Source: Pectobacterium versatile
GTDB lineage: Bacteria; Pseudomonadota; Gammaproteobacteria; Enterobacterales; Enterobacteriaceae
NCBI RefSeq assembly: GCF_020166435.1
Contig: NZ_JAINZP010000001.1
Coordinates: forward strand, 62,001 to 126,000
DNA length: 64,000 bases
Direction: 5' to 3'
Positions 22,056 through 29,651 of the stretch are shown here, piece after piece. The first letter of the stretch is position 1; each line of letters begins with the position of its first letter. The notes beneath the pieces are model-generated. The model did no database searches. It was given only the letters and a program-made list of their open reading frames with translations, and was not told the origin of the DNA. The position numbers and the translations under genes were made by a program.

Positions 22056-22178
22056 AAGCAAAATACGTTTTAGGAATGATCTGGTCTGTTGAAGCCGTAG
22101 GAACGGCACAATATTGTCTATAGTTAAGAAGGCAACGATTTATAACTAATGACTTTTCATAACAGAAGGGAGCACTTT

Positions 22179-22490
22179 ATGGCAGCGACCAAAAAACAGC
22201 CTGAAGAAATTCGTGTTGATGATGATTTAAAACTTCTGTCTGAAATGCTGGATGAGGTATTGCGCCATACGGGCGATCAGGCAGACCAAGCCTACCTTGA
22301 TTTGAAGAAGGGTGCGGAAAAAGCGCTGCTGGAAGTCAAAGCCCGCATTGGTGTGACTGACAGCTATTATGCGCGCGCCAAGCAGGTGGCTGACAAAGCC
22401 GATGTTTATGTGCATGACAAACCCTGGCACGGTATCGGTATTGGTGCCACAGTCGGTCTGGTGTTGGGATTGCTGCTGGCTAAGCGCTAG
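22179..22490 (+). CDS. elaB: ElaB/YqjD family (DUF883) tail-anchored protein
   Basis: A 103-residue protein with an alpha-helical cytoplasmic part and a single C-terminal hydrophobic anchor (WHGIGIGATVGLVLGLLLAKR), the pattern of ElaB, YqjD and YgaM, which attach ribosomes to the inner membrane in stationary phase in E. coli. The ATG at 22179 was chosen over an in-frame ATG at 22149 because AAGGGAG lies seven bases upstream and the sequence then matches the ElaB start. elaB also lies near nuo in E. coli. Confidence 0.88.
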   Translation: MAATKKQPEEIRVDDDLKLLSEMLDEVLRHTGDQADQAYLDLKKGAEKALLEVKARIGVTDSYYARAKQVADKADVYVHDKPWHGIGIGATVGLVLGLLLAKR

Positions 22491-22601
22491 TTCCTTCCAC
22501 ACTGAGTCAAAATCGCTCTATCGCTCAGTAACGATGAGCAGGATAGGGCGGATTTCCGAGTAAATCATGTCATCCGAATGGATTGTGTGAAACACCTGAC
22601 A

Positions 22602-22625
22602 ATGTAGCGGGGTTACCCGCTACAT
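22602..22625. other. Perfect hairpin between elaB and treC
   Basis: A ten-pair perfect stem ATGTAGCGGG/CCCGCTACAT with loop GTTA, just beyond the treC stop on the opposite strand. There is no T run on either strand, so it is a 3' end structure for one or both convergent transcripts rather than a textbook terminator. Confidence 0.5.
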
Positions 22626-22638
22626 CTCACGATATCCT

Positions 22639-24336
22639 CTAGCCCTGAATCTTATCCTCTTTCTCTGGCATTCCTTGTACCCAATAGATAGCTTCAAACG
22701 GGCGTAGCGCCAGTATGGCGGGCTGAGGCTGTGCATCAGAGTAATTACTGAATAACAGTCTCCAGCTGCGGTCATGGGTATCAATCGGAGGCTGCCAGCG
22801 CTGAGTCTGTTTGCTGAGATTTGCCAGAACCAGAAGCCGCTGTCCCTCCCAGAGACGCTGATAGCACCAGACGTTAGGGTGATCGGGCAGCAAATCCTGA
22901 TAGTCTCCATACGTCAACAGCGGAAGCGCTTTACGCATAGCAATAAGCTGCTGGTAGGTATAGAAAACGGAGTCTTTATCCGCCAGCGCCTGTGCCGCGT
23001 TGATGTGGGTGAAATTCTTGCATGGCGCAATCCACGGCGTACCACTCGTAAATCCAGCATGCTTGCTGGTATCCCATTGCATCGGCGTACGGCCATTATC
23101 GCGTGACTTGCTGGCGAGGATTGCTAAGGTTTGTGTATCTGGCTGGCCGCGATCGCGTTGTTCAGCAAATTGATTCAGGCTTTCAATATCGCGGTATTGT
23201 TCAATCTGTGTATAGCCGGGATTGGTCATACCCAGTTCCTCGCCCTGATAGATATAGGGCGTGCCCTGCATACCGTGAAGCACCATCGCCAGCATCTTGG
23301 CGGACTGCACACGGAATTCGCCTTCGTCACCAAAGCGTGACACGATGCGCGGCTGATCGTGATTACACCAGAACAACGCACTCCAGGCGTGATTGTGCAT
23401 CCCCTGCTGCCAGTGATTAAAAATCTGCTTGAGCTGGATAAAATCAGGTTCCGCCATCGTCCATTTTTCCCCATTGGGGTAATCGACTTTCAGATGATGG
23501 AAATTGAACGTCATGGAGAATTCGCTGCCGTCCAGCGCGGCGTAACGGCGGCAGTGCTCCAGCGAGGTTGATGACATCTCACCGACGGTCATCAAGCCAC
23601 GGGGCTGAAAAACATCCTGACTGAATTCCTGCAAGTAATCATGAATCAGGGGGCCATCGGTATAGAAACGACGTCCATCGCCCTGAGCATCAGATGGGAA
23701 GTCTTGCTGCTTGGAGACCAGATTGATGACGTCCAGCCGCAGCCCGTCCACGCCTTTATCCGCCCAAAATTCACACACCTGTTTTAATTCATCCCGTACG
23801 CGTGGGTGTTCCCAATTCAGATCGGCCTGTTCGGTGGCAAAAAGGTGCAGATAATATTGTTTGCTTTCCGCGTGCCACTGCCAGGCTGGCCCACCAAATT
23901 TTGAACGCCAGTTATTGGGCAGTGCACCGTCATTACCATCGCGCCAGATATAAAAATGACGGTACGGGCTGCGGCGATCCTGTGCGTTCTGAAACCAGTG
24001 GTGTTGCGTAGAGGTGTGGTTGAACACCATGTCCATCACGACACGGATACGGCGCTGATGCGCTTCCGCGATCAACGTTTCCATATCGGCCATGGTGCCA
24101 TAGGCTGGATCGATGGCGCAGTAGTCGGCGACGTCATAGCCGTTGTCAACCTGAGGAGAGAGGTAAACTGGTGTCAGCCAGATCGCATCGACGCCCAGCT
24201 GTTGCAGGTAATCGAGTCGGGCGGTGATGCCAGCGATGTCGCCAATGCCATTGCCAGTACTGTCCTGAAAGCTCTTCGGGTAGATTTGATAAATCACGCC
24301 GTTTTGCCACCAGGGAAGCGAGGCGTTCATGGTCAT
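22639..24336 (-). CDS. treC: Trehalose-6-phosphate hydrolase TreC
   Basis: A cytoplasmic glycoside hydrolase family 13 enzyme (565 residues) that splits trehalose 6-phosphate into glucose and glucose 6-phosphate. The catalytic nucleophile D202 (GLRLDVINLV), the acid/base E253 (VGEMSS) and the third carboxylate D327 (NHDQPR) are in place, with the alpha-amylase motif DMVFNHTS near 102. It is 14 residues longer than E. coli TreC, mostly at the C-terminus. It lies 69 bases downstream of treB on the same strand, so the two form the treBC operon. Confidence 0.95.
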   Translation of the reverse strand: MTMNASLPWWQNGVIYQIYPKSFQDSTGNGIGDIAGITARLDYLQQLGVDAIWLTPVYLSPQVDNGYDVADYCAIDPAYGTMADMETLIAEAHQRRIRVVMDMVFNHTSTQHHWFQNAQDRRSPYRHFYIWRDGNDGALPNNWRSKFGGPAWQWHAESKQYYLHLFATEQADLNWEHPRVRDELKQVCEFWADKGVDGLRLDVINLVSKQQDFPSDAQGDGRRFYTDGPLIHDYLQEFSQDVFQPRGLMTVGEMSSTSLEHCRRYAALDGSEFSMTFNFHHLKVDYPNGEKWTMAEPDFIQLKQIFNHWQQGMHNHAWSALFWCNHDQPRIVSRFGDEGEFRVQSAKMLAMVLHGMQGTPYIYQGEELGMTNPGYTQIEQYRDIESLNQFAEQRDRGQPDTQTLAILASKSRDNGRTPMQWDTSKHAGFTSGTPWIAPCKNFTHINAAQALADKDSVFYTYQQLIAMRKALPLLTYGDYQDLLPDHPNVWCYQRLWEGQRLLVLANLSKQTQRWQPPIDTHDRSWRLLFSNYSDAQPQPAILALRPFEAIYWVQGMPEKEDKIQG

Positions 24337-24359
24337 GAGGTCGCTCCTTTATTACAGTG

Positions 24360-24377
24360 GGCCGTGCAAGCACGGCC
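24360..24377 (-). other. Hairpin between treB and treC
   Basis: Inverted pair GGCCGTGC/GCACGGCC separated by two bases, in the 69-base gap between treB and treC. It resembles the small intercistronic hairpins that stabilise upstream mRNA and allow different levels of the two products. Confidence 0.45.
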
Positions 24378-24405
24378 TGAATGAGACAATAATTATATGC
24401 CACCG

Positions 24406-25824
24406 CTATGTAGGATCGAGTGTGCCATTGCGGGTTTTGCGTTTATAGACCAGCGATGTCAATACAATCGGAATGACGGTGGCAACCAGCGTGGCAAGGG
24501 CGAAGATTCCCCAAAACTGTGGCTTGATGGAGAGAATACCCGGTAGCCCACCTACGCCGATGCCATTTGCCGTTACGCCGTACAGCCCGCAGATGAGTGC
24601 AGCCGCAGCGGAGCCGATCATGGCGCACAGCATCGGAAAGCGGTATTTGAGGTTGATACCGTACATGGCGGGTTCGGTCACGCCAAGAAAGGCGGAAATC
24701 GCCGCAGGGACAGAAATTTCGCGTTCGTTGGTTTTCCGGCTGACGAGAATCACCCCGACGACGGCAGCCGCCTGTGCAATGTTGGACAGTGCGATGAGCG
24801 GCCAGACGGGGGTGCCGCCCATGCTTTGAATCATCTGCATATCAATCGCTAACGTTGTTTGGTGCACGCCCGTGATGACCAGCGGCGCATACAGGAACCC
24901 AAACAGTGCGGCGCCAACGGGAGCGAAGCTGCCTGTCATCACCGCCTTAACGGCCCAGGCGACGCCATCGCCAATCATACGACCAAAGGGACCAATCAAC
25001 GTGTGTGCCAGGAAAACGGCCAGAATGAGCGAGGTTACGGGCACGACCACCAGATAGAGGTAATCTGGCACAATTTTTTTCAGCCGCGTTTCGATCAGGG
25101 CCAGCGCCATCCCAGCCAATACGGACGGAATGACCTGTGCCTGATAGCCTATCTTCTCGATCGTGAACCAGCCGAAATTCCACACTTCAGGCGTTTGTTG
25201 GCCGATAAGATAGGCGTTCATTAACTGTGGCGATACCAGCGTGATACCGAGCACGATGCCGAGGATGGGCGTGCCGCCCATTTTTCGTACGGTTGACCAG
25301 CAGACTGCAACGGGAAGATAGAAGAAGATGGCTTCGCCCAGCAGCCAGAGGAAATCGTAGATGGTTTGCCAGGTCGGGTAGAGCTGTACCAGCGTTTGCC
25401 CGTCGCGCATCGGAATATCGCCAATCACGTTACGGGCGCCGAGGATCAAGCCCCCGCTGATGAGCGCGGGAAGCAGCGGAAAAAAGATCTCGGCAAAATG
25501 TGAAATGCTGCGTTCAAACCAACTCATGTTCTGGCGAGCGGCGACTTTGGCTTCTTCTTTATTAATCTCGCCTTTTCCCGTGGTGGCGAGCAGCGCTTTG
25601 TAATACTCATCCACGTTGGTGCCGATCACGACCTGAAATTGTCCGGCGTTCGTAAAACACCCTTTAACAATACGCAGCTCTTCAATGTTCTTGGGATGGG
25701 CTTTGGATGAGTCGTGCAAGACGAAGCGGAGACGAGTAATGCAGTGCGTGACCGCCGCGATGTTCTCACGCCCGCCGACCAGTTCGATCAGACGGTCAAT
25801 ATCCTGTTGTTTAACTTTACTCAT
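24406..25824 (-). CDS. treB: PTS trehalose transporter subunit IIBC (TreB)
   Basis: Inner-membrane phosphotransferase permease that imports trehalose as trehalose 6-phosphate. The IIB domain covers about residues 1-80 with the phosphorylated cysteine C28 in THCITRLRF, and the IIC domain about 105-460 with many hydrophobic helices. No IIA domain is present, so the glucose-type IIA (Crr) is expected to supply the phosphate. The ATG at 25824 gives 472 residues (E. coli 473) and lies seven bases from AGGA; frames extended upstream run into an ERIC repeat. The usual repressor gene treR is not in this window. Confidence 0.93.
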   Translation of the reverse strand: MSKVKQQDIDRLIELVGGRENIAAVTHCITRLRFVLHDSSKAHPKNIEELRIVKGCFTNAGQFQVVIGTNVDEYYKALLATTGKGEINKEEAKVAARQNMSWFERSISHFAEIFFPLLPALISGGLILGARNVIGDIPMRDGQTLVQLYPTWQTIYDFLWLLGEAIFFYLPVAVCWSTVRKMGGTPILGIVLGITLVSPQLMNAYLIGQQTPEVWNFGWFTIEKIGYQAQVIPSVLAGMALALIETRLKKIVPDYLYLVVVPVTSLILAVFLAHTLIGPFGRMIGDGVAWAVKAVMTGSFAPVGAALFGFLYAPLVITGVHQTTLAIDMQMIQSMGGTPVWPLIALSNIAQAAAVVGVILVSRKTNEREISVPAAISAFLGVTEPAMYGINLKYRFPMLCAMIGSAAAALICGLYGVTANGIGVGGLPGILSIKPQFWGIFALATLVATVIPIVLTSLVYKRKTRNGTLDPT

Positions 25825-25838
25825 AGTCATGTCCTTTT

Positions 25839-25965
25839 TATACCCGTCATACTTCAAGCTGCTTGTGTGTTGGCTGCCCTTACTCACCCCAGTCACTTAC
25901 CTGTGTAAGCTCCTGAGGATTCGCTCGGTTGCCGCCTTCACGCAACTCGAATTATTTAGGGTATA
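25839..25965 (+). repeat. ERIC element, full length (127 bp), in treB upstream region
   Basis: The second full ERIC copy, with the same ends and core as 525-651 and only scattered differences. Its left end is one base from the treB Shine-Dalgarno sequence (AAAGGAC on the minus strand), so if treB is transcribed from further upstream the element is in its leader, in reverse orientation. Confidence 0.95.
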
Positions 25966-26165
25966 TCTTTTAGCGCAGACGTCGGGGACGCGAAGCAAGT
26001 ACAGCTAGAGAAAAGCATAGTCTGTTAACGGTGGTTTTGCCGTGAAAGGAAAACGTATTGAGCTGTTTTTAAAAGAGAATGTTCAGGCATGCGGTGTGCT
26101 GCACAAATCTGCGACGTGTGGGTAGACAAAAAGGAAAGGAGGATGAACAGAGCGTGAGAGAGGAT
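25966..26165. other. Region upstream of treB
   Basis: Between the ERIC element and the micro-gene terminator lie about 200 bp without a gene. The treB promoter is expected here. I see no convincing -35/-10 pair and no GGGAACGTTCCC-like TreR operator. Confidence 0.4.
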
Positions 26166-26198
26166 GAAAAAACAAAAGCCGCCTGTAGGAGGCGGCTT
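26166..26198 (-). terminator. Intrinsic terminator of the micro-gene
   Basis: On the minus strand, stem AAGCCGCCT/AGGCGGCTT (nine pairs, five-base loop) followed by TTGTTTTTT. It ends 22 bases after the stop codon of the 32-residue reading frame. Confidence 0.93.
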
Positions 26199-26219
26199 CA
26201 GAGATTGTTTATATCACAA

Positions 26220-26318
26220 TCAGAACGGGCTGATGATTGACCCAATACGTTCACAGTAACTGACATAAACATCTCCCATTCTTTTAAAGAATTTGCTGAT
26301 TTTGCGCATCATTTTCAT
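26220..26318 (-). CDS. Micro-gene for a 32-residue basic peptide, function unknown
   Basis: A 33-codon frame starting ATG AAA ATG ATG with AGGAG seven bases upstream. The peptide begins MKMMRKISKFFKRMGD, which is rich in Lys/Arg and Phe/Met and could form an amphipathic helix, and ends GSIISPF; it has one cysteine (C22). It has its own -35/-10 pair, two CRP-like boxes and a strong terminator, which together define a transcript of about 200 bases. I do not recognise the family. The layout resembles the CRP-controlled dual-function RNA AzuCR of E. coli, but sequence kinship is not established. It might also be an sRNA whose reading frame is incidental, although the good ribosome binding site speaks against that. 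Confidence 0.65.
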   Translation of the reverse strand: MKMMRKISKFFKRMGDVYVSYCERIGSIISPF

Positions 26319-26347
26319 TATCAGGCTCCTCTAACGGGTTAATTAAG

Positions 26348-26363
26348 TGTGATGTTCATCACG
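26348..26363 (-). promoter_or_regulatory. CRP-like box over the start of the micro-gene transcript
   Basis: TGTGATGTTCATCACG matches the CRP consensus TGTGA-N6-TCACA at nine of ten positions. With the predicted start near 26363 it covers about +1 to +16, a position expected to repress. Confidence 0.55.
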
Positions 26364-26369
26364 TTTTTA

Positions 26370-26398
26370 ATGGTAGCGAAGATGAAATTGGATTTCAA
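26370..26398 (-). promoter_or_regulatory. Promoter of the micro-gene
   Basis: Minus strand: TTGAAA (26398-26393), a 17-base spacer, then TACCAT (26375-26370). Predicted start at about 26363, 45 bases before the ATG. Confidence 0.55.
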
Positions 26399-26404
26399 CA
26401 TTTT

Positions 26405-26420
26405 TGTGATGTTAGTCACA
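26405..26420 (-). promoter_or_regulatory. Perfect CRP-type box upstream of the micro-gene
   Basis: TGTGATGTTAGTCACA contains both half sites of the TGTGA-N6-TCACA consensus without a mismatch. Its centre is about 49 bases upstream of the predicted start, not one of the standard activating positions (-41.5, -61.5). Confidence 0.6.
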
Positions 26421-26523
26421 AAAATATAACGATATGGCAAAGGGAATACGTCGTGAAGAGCACGAATCTGATGCGCAGCCGGGAGGTCAGCGCATCAGGC
26501 GATGGAAGGTATACGGGGTAATA

Positions 26524-27069
26524 TCAGGCAGGATAGCGATAAATATTGTGATCGAACCATTGCTCGCCAATCTGCTCGGCGTCTTTTTCCGTATGGTGAA
26601 AGCGGAAGCCAAGCCGTTGAGCGACAGCGTTGCTACGCGTGTTGGCGGTTGAGGCTCTGATGACGCAGCGATCAACGAGGCTCGCATCGGTATAGGCCGT
26701 TATCAGCGTGCTGACGGCCTGAGAAACGATGCCTTTGCCTTCAAATGCTTCGGCGATCCAATAGCCGATGACGCCTTCTTTATCCTGAATCGTGTTGAAG
26801 GAGACGATGCCAGCCAGCGCGTCGTCCCAGCGGATAAGATACACGGCGGCTAATTTGGCGAGGAATGCTTCTCTGTTGGCGCGAATGGTTTCACGTGTGT
26901 CATCGACGGTTTTAACAGAATCCGGCCAGGGTAAAGTACGCCGCAGACGCTCTTTACCCTGCTGAATCAGGGTAAAGAGCGCATCAGCATCGCTTTCTTC
27001 CTGAATCGTTAGGCACAGATGGGGCTGATGACGCAATGCATACAGTGCATCTGTAAATGACGCTGCCAT
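26524..27069 (-). CDS. GNAT acetyltransferase, RimJ/RimL type
   Basis: A 181-residue acetyl-CoA-dependent N-acetyltransferase of the RimL/RimJ branch, with the typical start of the fold (RRTLPWPDSV near 44), GYWIAEAFEGKGIVSQAV as motif A for acetyl-CoA binding (near 104-121) and NTRSNAVAQRLGF (near 145). RimL acetylates ribosomal protein L7/L12 in E. coli; this protein is similar in pattern, but the substrate cannot be read from the sequence. A strong AAGGAGG lies six bases before the ATG. It is 30 bases after yddE and probably co-transcribed with it. Confidence 0.8.
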   Translation of the reverse strand: MAASFTDALYALRHQPHLCLTIQEESDADALFTLIQQGKERLRRTLPWPDSVKTVDDTRETIRANREAFLAKLAAVYLIRWDDALAGIVSFNTIQDKEGVIGYWIAEAFEGKGIVSQAVSTLITAYTDASLVDRCVIRASTANTRSNAVAQRLGFRFHHTEKDAEQIGEQWFDHNIYRYPA

Positions 27070-27082
27070 AAAACCCCTCCTT

Positions 27083-27120
27083 ATCCCTGCAACGTACCGT
27101 CATCCCTGCAACGTACCGTC
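27083..27120. repeat. Perfect 19-bp tandem duplication at the yddE stop
   Basis: ATCCCTGCAACGTACCGTC occurs twice without a gap (27083-27101 and 27102-27120). The copy nearer the gene encodes the last codons of yddE (GTLQG); the other lies between its stop codon and the next ribosome binding site. Confidence 0.9.
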
Positions 27121-27996
27121 AACGATCGTGACGCTGTGCCCGCCGATCCACGGTTCATCGTTCAGGTAAGTGACGGTAATCTGGCCATCGCGCTGTAGCA
27201 TAGTGCCCTGTCGCGCAAGGTAGCTAAGTGGTGCGGTGACGTTATTCGTCGAATGCTGCTGGCGAAGCAGCGCAGCCAGACAGGCATTGGCGCTGCCAGT
27301 AACCGGATCTTCCTTGAGATGGCCGCGTTCGATGTAGAACGCGCGAACTTCATAATCGGCTTGCGTTGCGCCATCGTGCGGGCCATAGACAGCGATGCCG
27401 TTGGTCTGGCTGAGATTTTGTACGGCTGAGAGTGCTTCTGCATCCGGTATCATGTTCAGGCAGGTGTCGGCGCTGTCTACGCGAATCACGAGCCAGCGAA
27501 TGCCCATGTGTACCGCGGTGGGCGGGTAGCGGGTATCGATAGCGGCACGATCAAAACCAGTAATGTCCAGCGTTTTTTCCAGCAGTGGCAGGTGTTCATC
27601 GTCAAATGGAACGATGGTGGCCTGAGGCGCGTGAAAAGCGAGGCTCTCATCCTCACCGATGTTGATCGGCACGAGGCCAATGCCACACTGTTGCACCAAC
27701 TGGCCCGGAGATTTAGGACGCAATCCTTCTTCCAGCAGGGCATGTGCGGTGCCTAGCGTAGGGTGTCCGGCAAAGGGCAGCTCCGATTCTGGCGTAAAAA
27801 TGCGGACGTGGTAATCCGCTAAAGGATCGGTGGCTGGCAGGACAAACGTGGTTTCTGACAGGTTTGTCCAGCGAGCGATCTCCTGCATTTGCGCATCGGT
27901 TAATCCCTTCGCCTCCATAATGACGGCAAGCGGATTGCCCTTGAAAGGCTGCTGGGTGAAAACGTCAACCTGTTTGAAACGACGTACTATAGGCAT
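27100..27996 (-). CDS. yddE: PhzF-family isomerase-like protein YddE
   Basis: A 298-residue member of the PhzF/diaminopimelate-epimerase fold. The conserved catalytic glutamate is E48 in TNLSETTF, with NPLAV near 21, FAGHPTLGTAH near 75 and GSANACLAAL near 238. E. coli YddE has nearly the same length; its reaction is not known, while PhzF itself acts in phenazine synthesis. AGGAG lies nine bases before the start. The gene ends in a 19-bp tandem duplication that also replaced the original stop context. Confidence 0.88.
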   Translation of the reverse strand: MPIVRRFKQVDVFTQQPFKGNPLAVIMEAKGLTDAQMQEIARWTNLSETTFVLPATDPLADYHVRIFTPESELPFAGHPTLGTAHALLEEGLRPKSPGQLVQQCGIGLVPINIGEDESLAFHAPQATIVPFDDEHLPLLEKTLDITGFDRAAIDTRYPPTAVHMGIRWLVIRVDSADTCLNMIPDAEALSAVQNLSQTNGIAVYGPHDGATQADYEVRAFYIERGHLKEDPVTGSANACLAALLRQQHSTNNVTAPLSYLARQGTMLQRDGQITVTYLNDEPWIGGHSVTIVDGTLQG

Positions 27997-29651
27997 CGCA
28001 TTTCTCTCCTGTATGCGCTATCGCTTAGATATTATTCAAAACTAACCGCGATTCTATCACGCACTTGTGGCATAGTGCGTGTCAAGTCACATTCCGACTC
28101 GAGTATAAATGCTGTGCTAAGTATCAACAATATCGCCATGCGGTCTCATGCATAATAATTTACTTTATCCTTGTCTGTGTCTATTAATCATAGATACGGT
28201 ATAAAATATACCTTCACACCATAGCCTTCTTATTTAAGAATTGAATTGCTTCGCCTGCTTTTTTTAGGTGTGATTTGCTTCAGTATTTTTACTGAAAGCA
28301 TGTAGAGCCGGGAAAAAATCACTCTTTCAGCTATTAATTATTTGGCCCACATCCTATTTGTAGTGATTTAATTATTAATATTTACGCGAAGGTTTTTTTA
28401 TTTTATTTTTTGTACAGGTAAAATAGTATAAATATTTTCTCGGTTTCCCTGGTTGAAATAATGATAATGTTTGCAAATTTTTATTTGCAACTGCTTTTTA
28501 GCCTTTTTTAAGTGGTGTAAGATATTCCAGTAACCAGGTCACTACGTAAATTACAAGGAAGAAAATATAACCTATGTAATTTTTCGTTCCATTGAATATC
28601 GATCTCAAATAGTTCGATGATTTTCTACACTCAGACTGGTATTGTATTTTGCTGTGAAATTAATATCAACATTAATTGCATCAACTCAGTTGAAAGTCAA
28701 AAACATGATATTACTCGATGCTCCGTAGAAGATTGCCTGGCAACTCATTAACAATCATGACTAATATTACTACCCGCTGGTATCTAAATGTTTTATCAAA
28801 AAACGCTATTCCTATTCGCTTGTATATTCATATGCAAATGGTTAATAAAATTCTCATTTTGTGGCTTTAGAGTTATTTTAACTTAAAAATCAATTATTTA
28901 AACAAAAATAACAATGTATTTAACGGAGCGGAAATTTTCTGTCAATAGTTTGAATCTATCATGTTTTTTATTCCTCGCTTTTGACCATCATATTTTTTTG
29001 TGTATACTTCGGCCGAATAGGAAATTAAGTGGTGTAAAATTATATTTAGGGCGTAAGTTAATGTGGCGATGTGTTAGTTATTCCAAGCTATTTTTTATTC
29101 TTCGTGAGGTGGTGTTCTTTGGGAGGATAAAACTATATCTTCTCTTTAACAGGGTGATTTATATTTTAAGAAATGTGCTGCCCGTTATTGGTGCTAGAGT
29201 TAATGGGGTGTAATAACCTTATTTTATCAATTACTAATGAATCTGTACTGTATGGGTTTCTTGTTTAAATATCTCTTTCGAATGAGGGAGGATATAACTT
29301 TATTTTTATGTAGTACTGACTTTATTTCTCTTGTGGAACACTTTTTTTGTAAAGAAAGGGCATCTTTGCGGTGTTTTAATGCTGTATGGGAATTTAATTC
29401 ATTGTTAGGAGTATGACAACTTTTCAATATAAAAGATAATTAATGATTAGAACGCATTCAAATCAATCCGCACTTAATCAATCCGTACTTTATGGATTGA
29501 GGTACGCCGCCATATATACATACGTAAAAAGAGTGTCTAAAAAACTGCATTTTCACCGACTCGAGTTATCGATTTATTAAAGACCTTACTTATTATTAAT
29601 TATGTTCAGATCTGGCCGATTATAGCTGGTCAGTCTTTCTAGGAGTTTTTT
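27997..29651. other. AT-rich gene desert upstream of the invasin-like gene
   Basis: About 1.65 kb with far more A and T than the flanking genes and no frame with a good ribosome binding site or coding pattern; a 99-codon frame at 28914-29213 looks accidental. Local structures: a perfect hairpin TTGCAAAT/ATTTGCAA at 28471-28490 followed by T-rich sequence, and a tandem repeat at 29461-29490. The invasin promoter must lie near the right end, but I cannot place it with confidence. The composition suggests acquired DNA. Confidence 0.7.
29461..29490 (+). repeat. Two tandem 15-bp repeats before the invasin gene
   Basis: AATCAATCCGCACTT and AATCAATCCGTACTT abut, with one difference. The second is followed by TATGGATTG, so CAATCC/GGATTG also forms a short inverted repeat. 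It lies about 160 bases before the GTG start, where a regulator could bind. Confidence 0.7.

Noticed and set aside
28914-29213. A 99-codon plus-strand frame in the AT-rich gap before the adhesin.
   Set aside because: No ribosome binding site, composition follows the local AT bias (Phe, Leu, Ile, Tyr), no motif.
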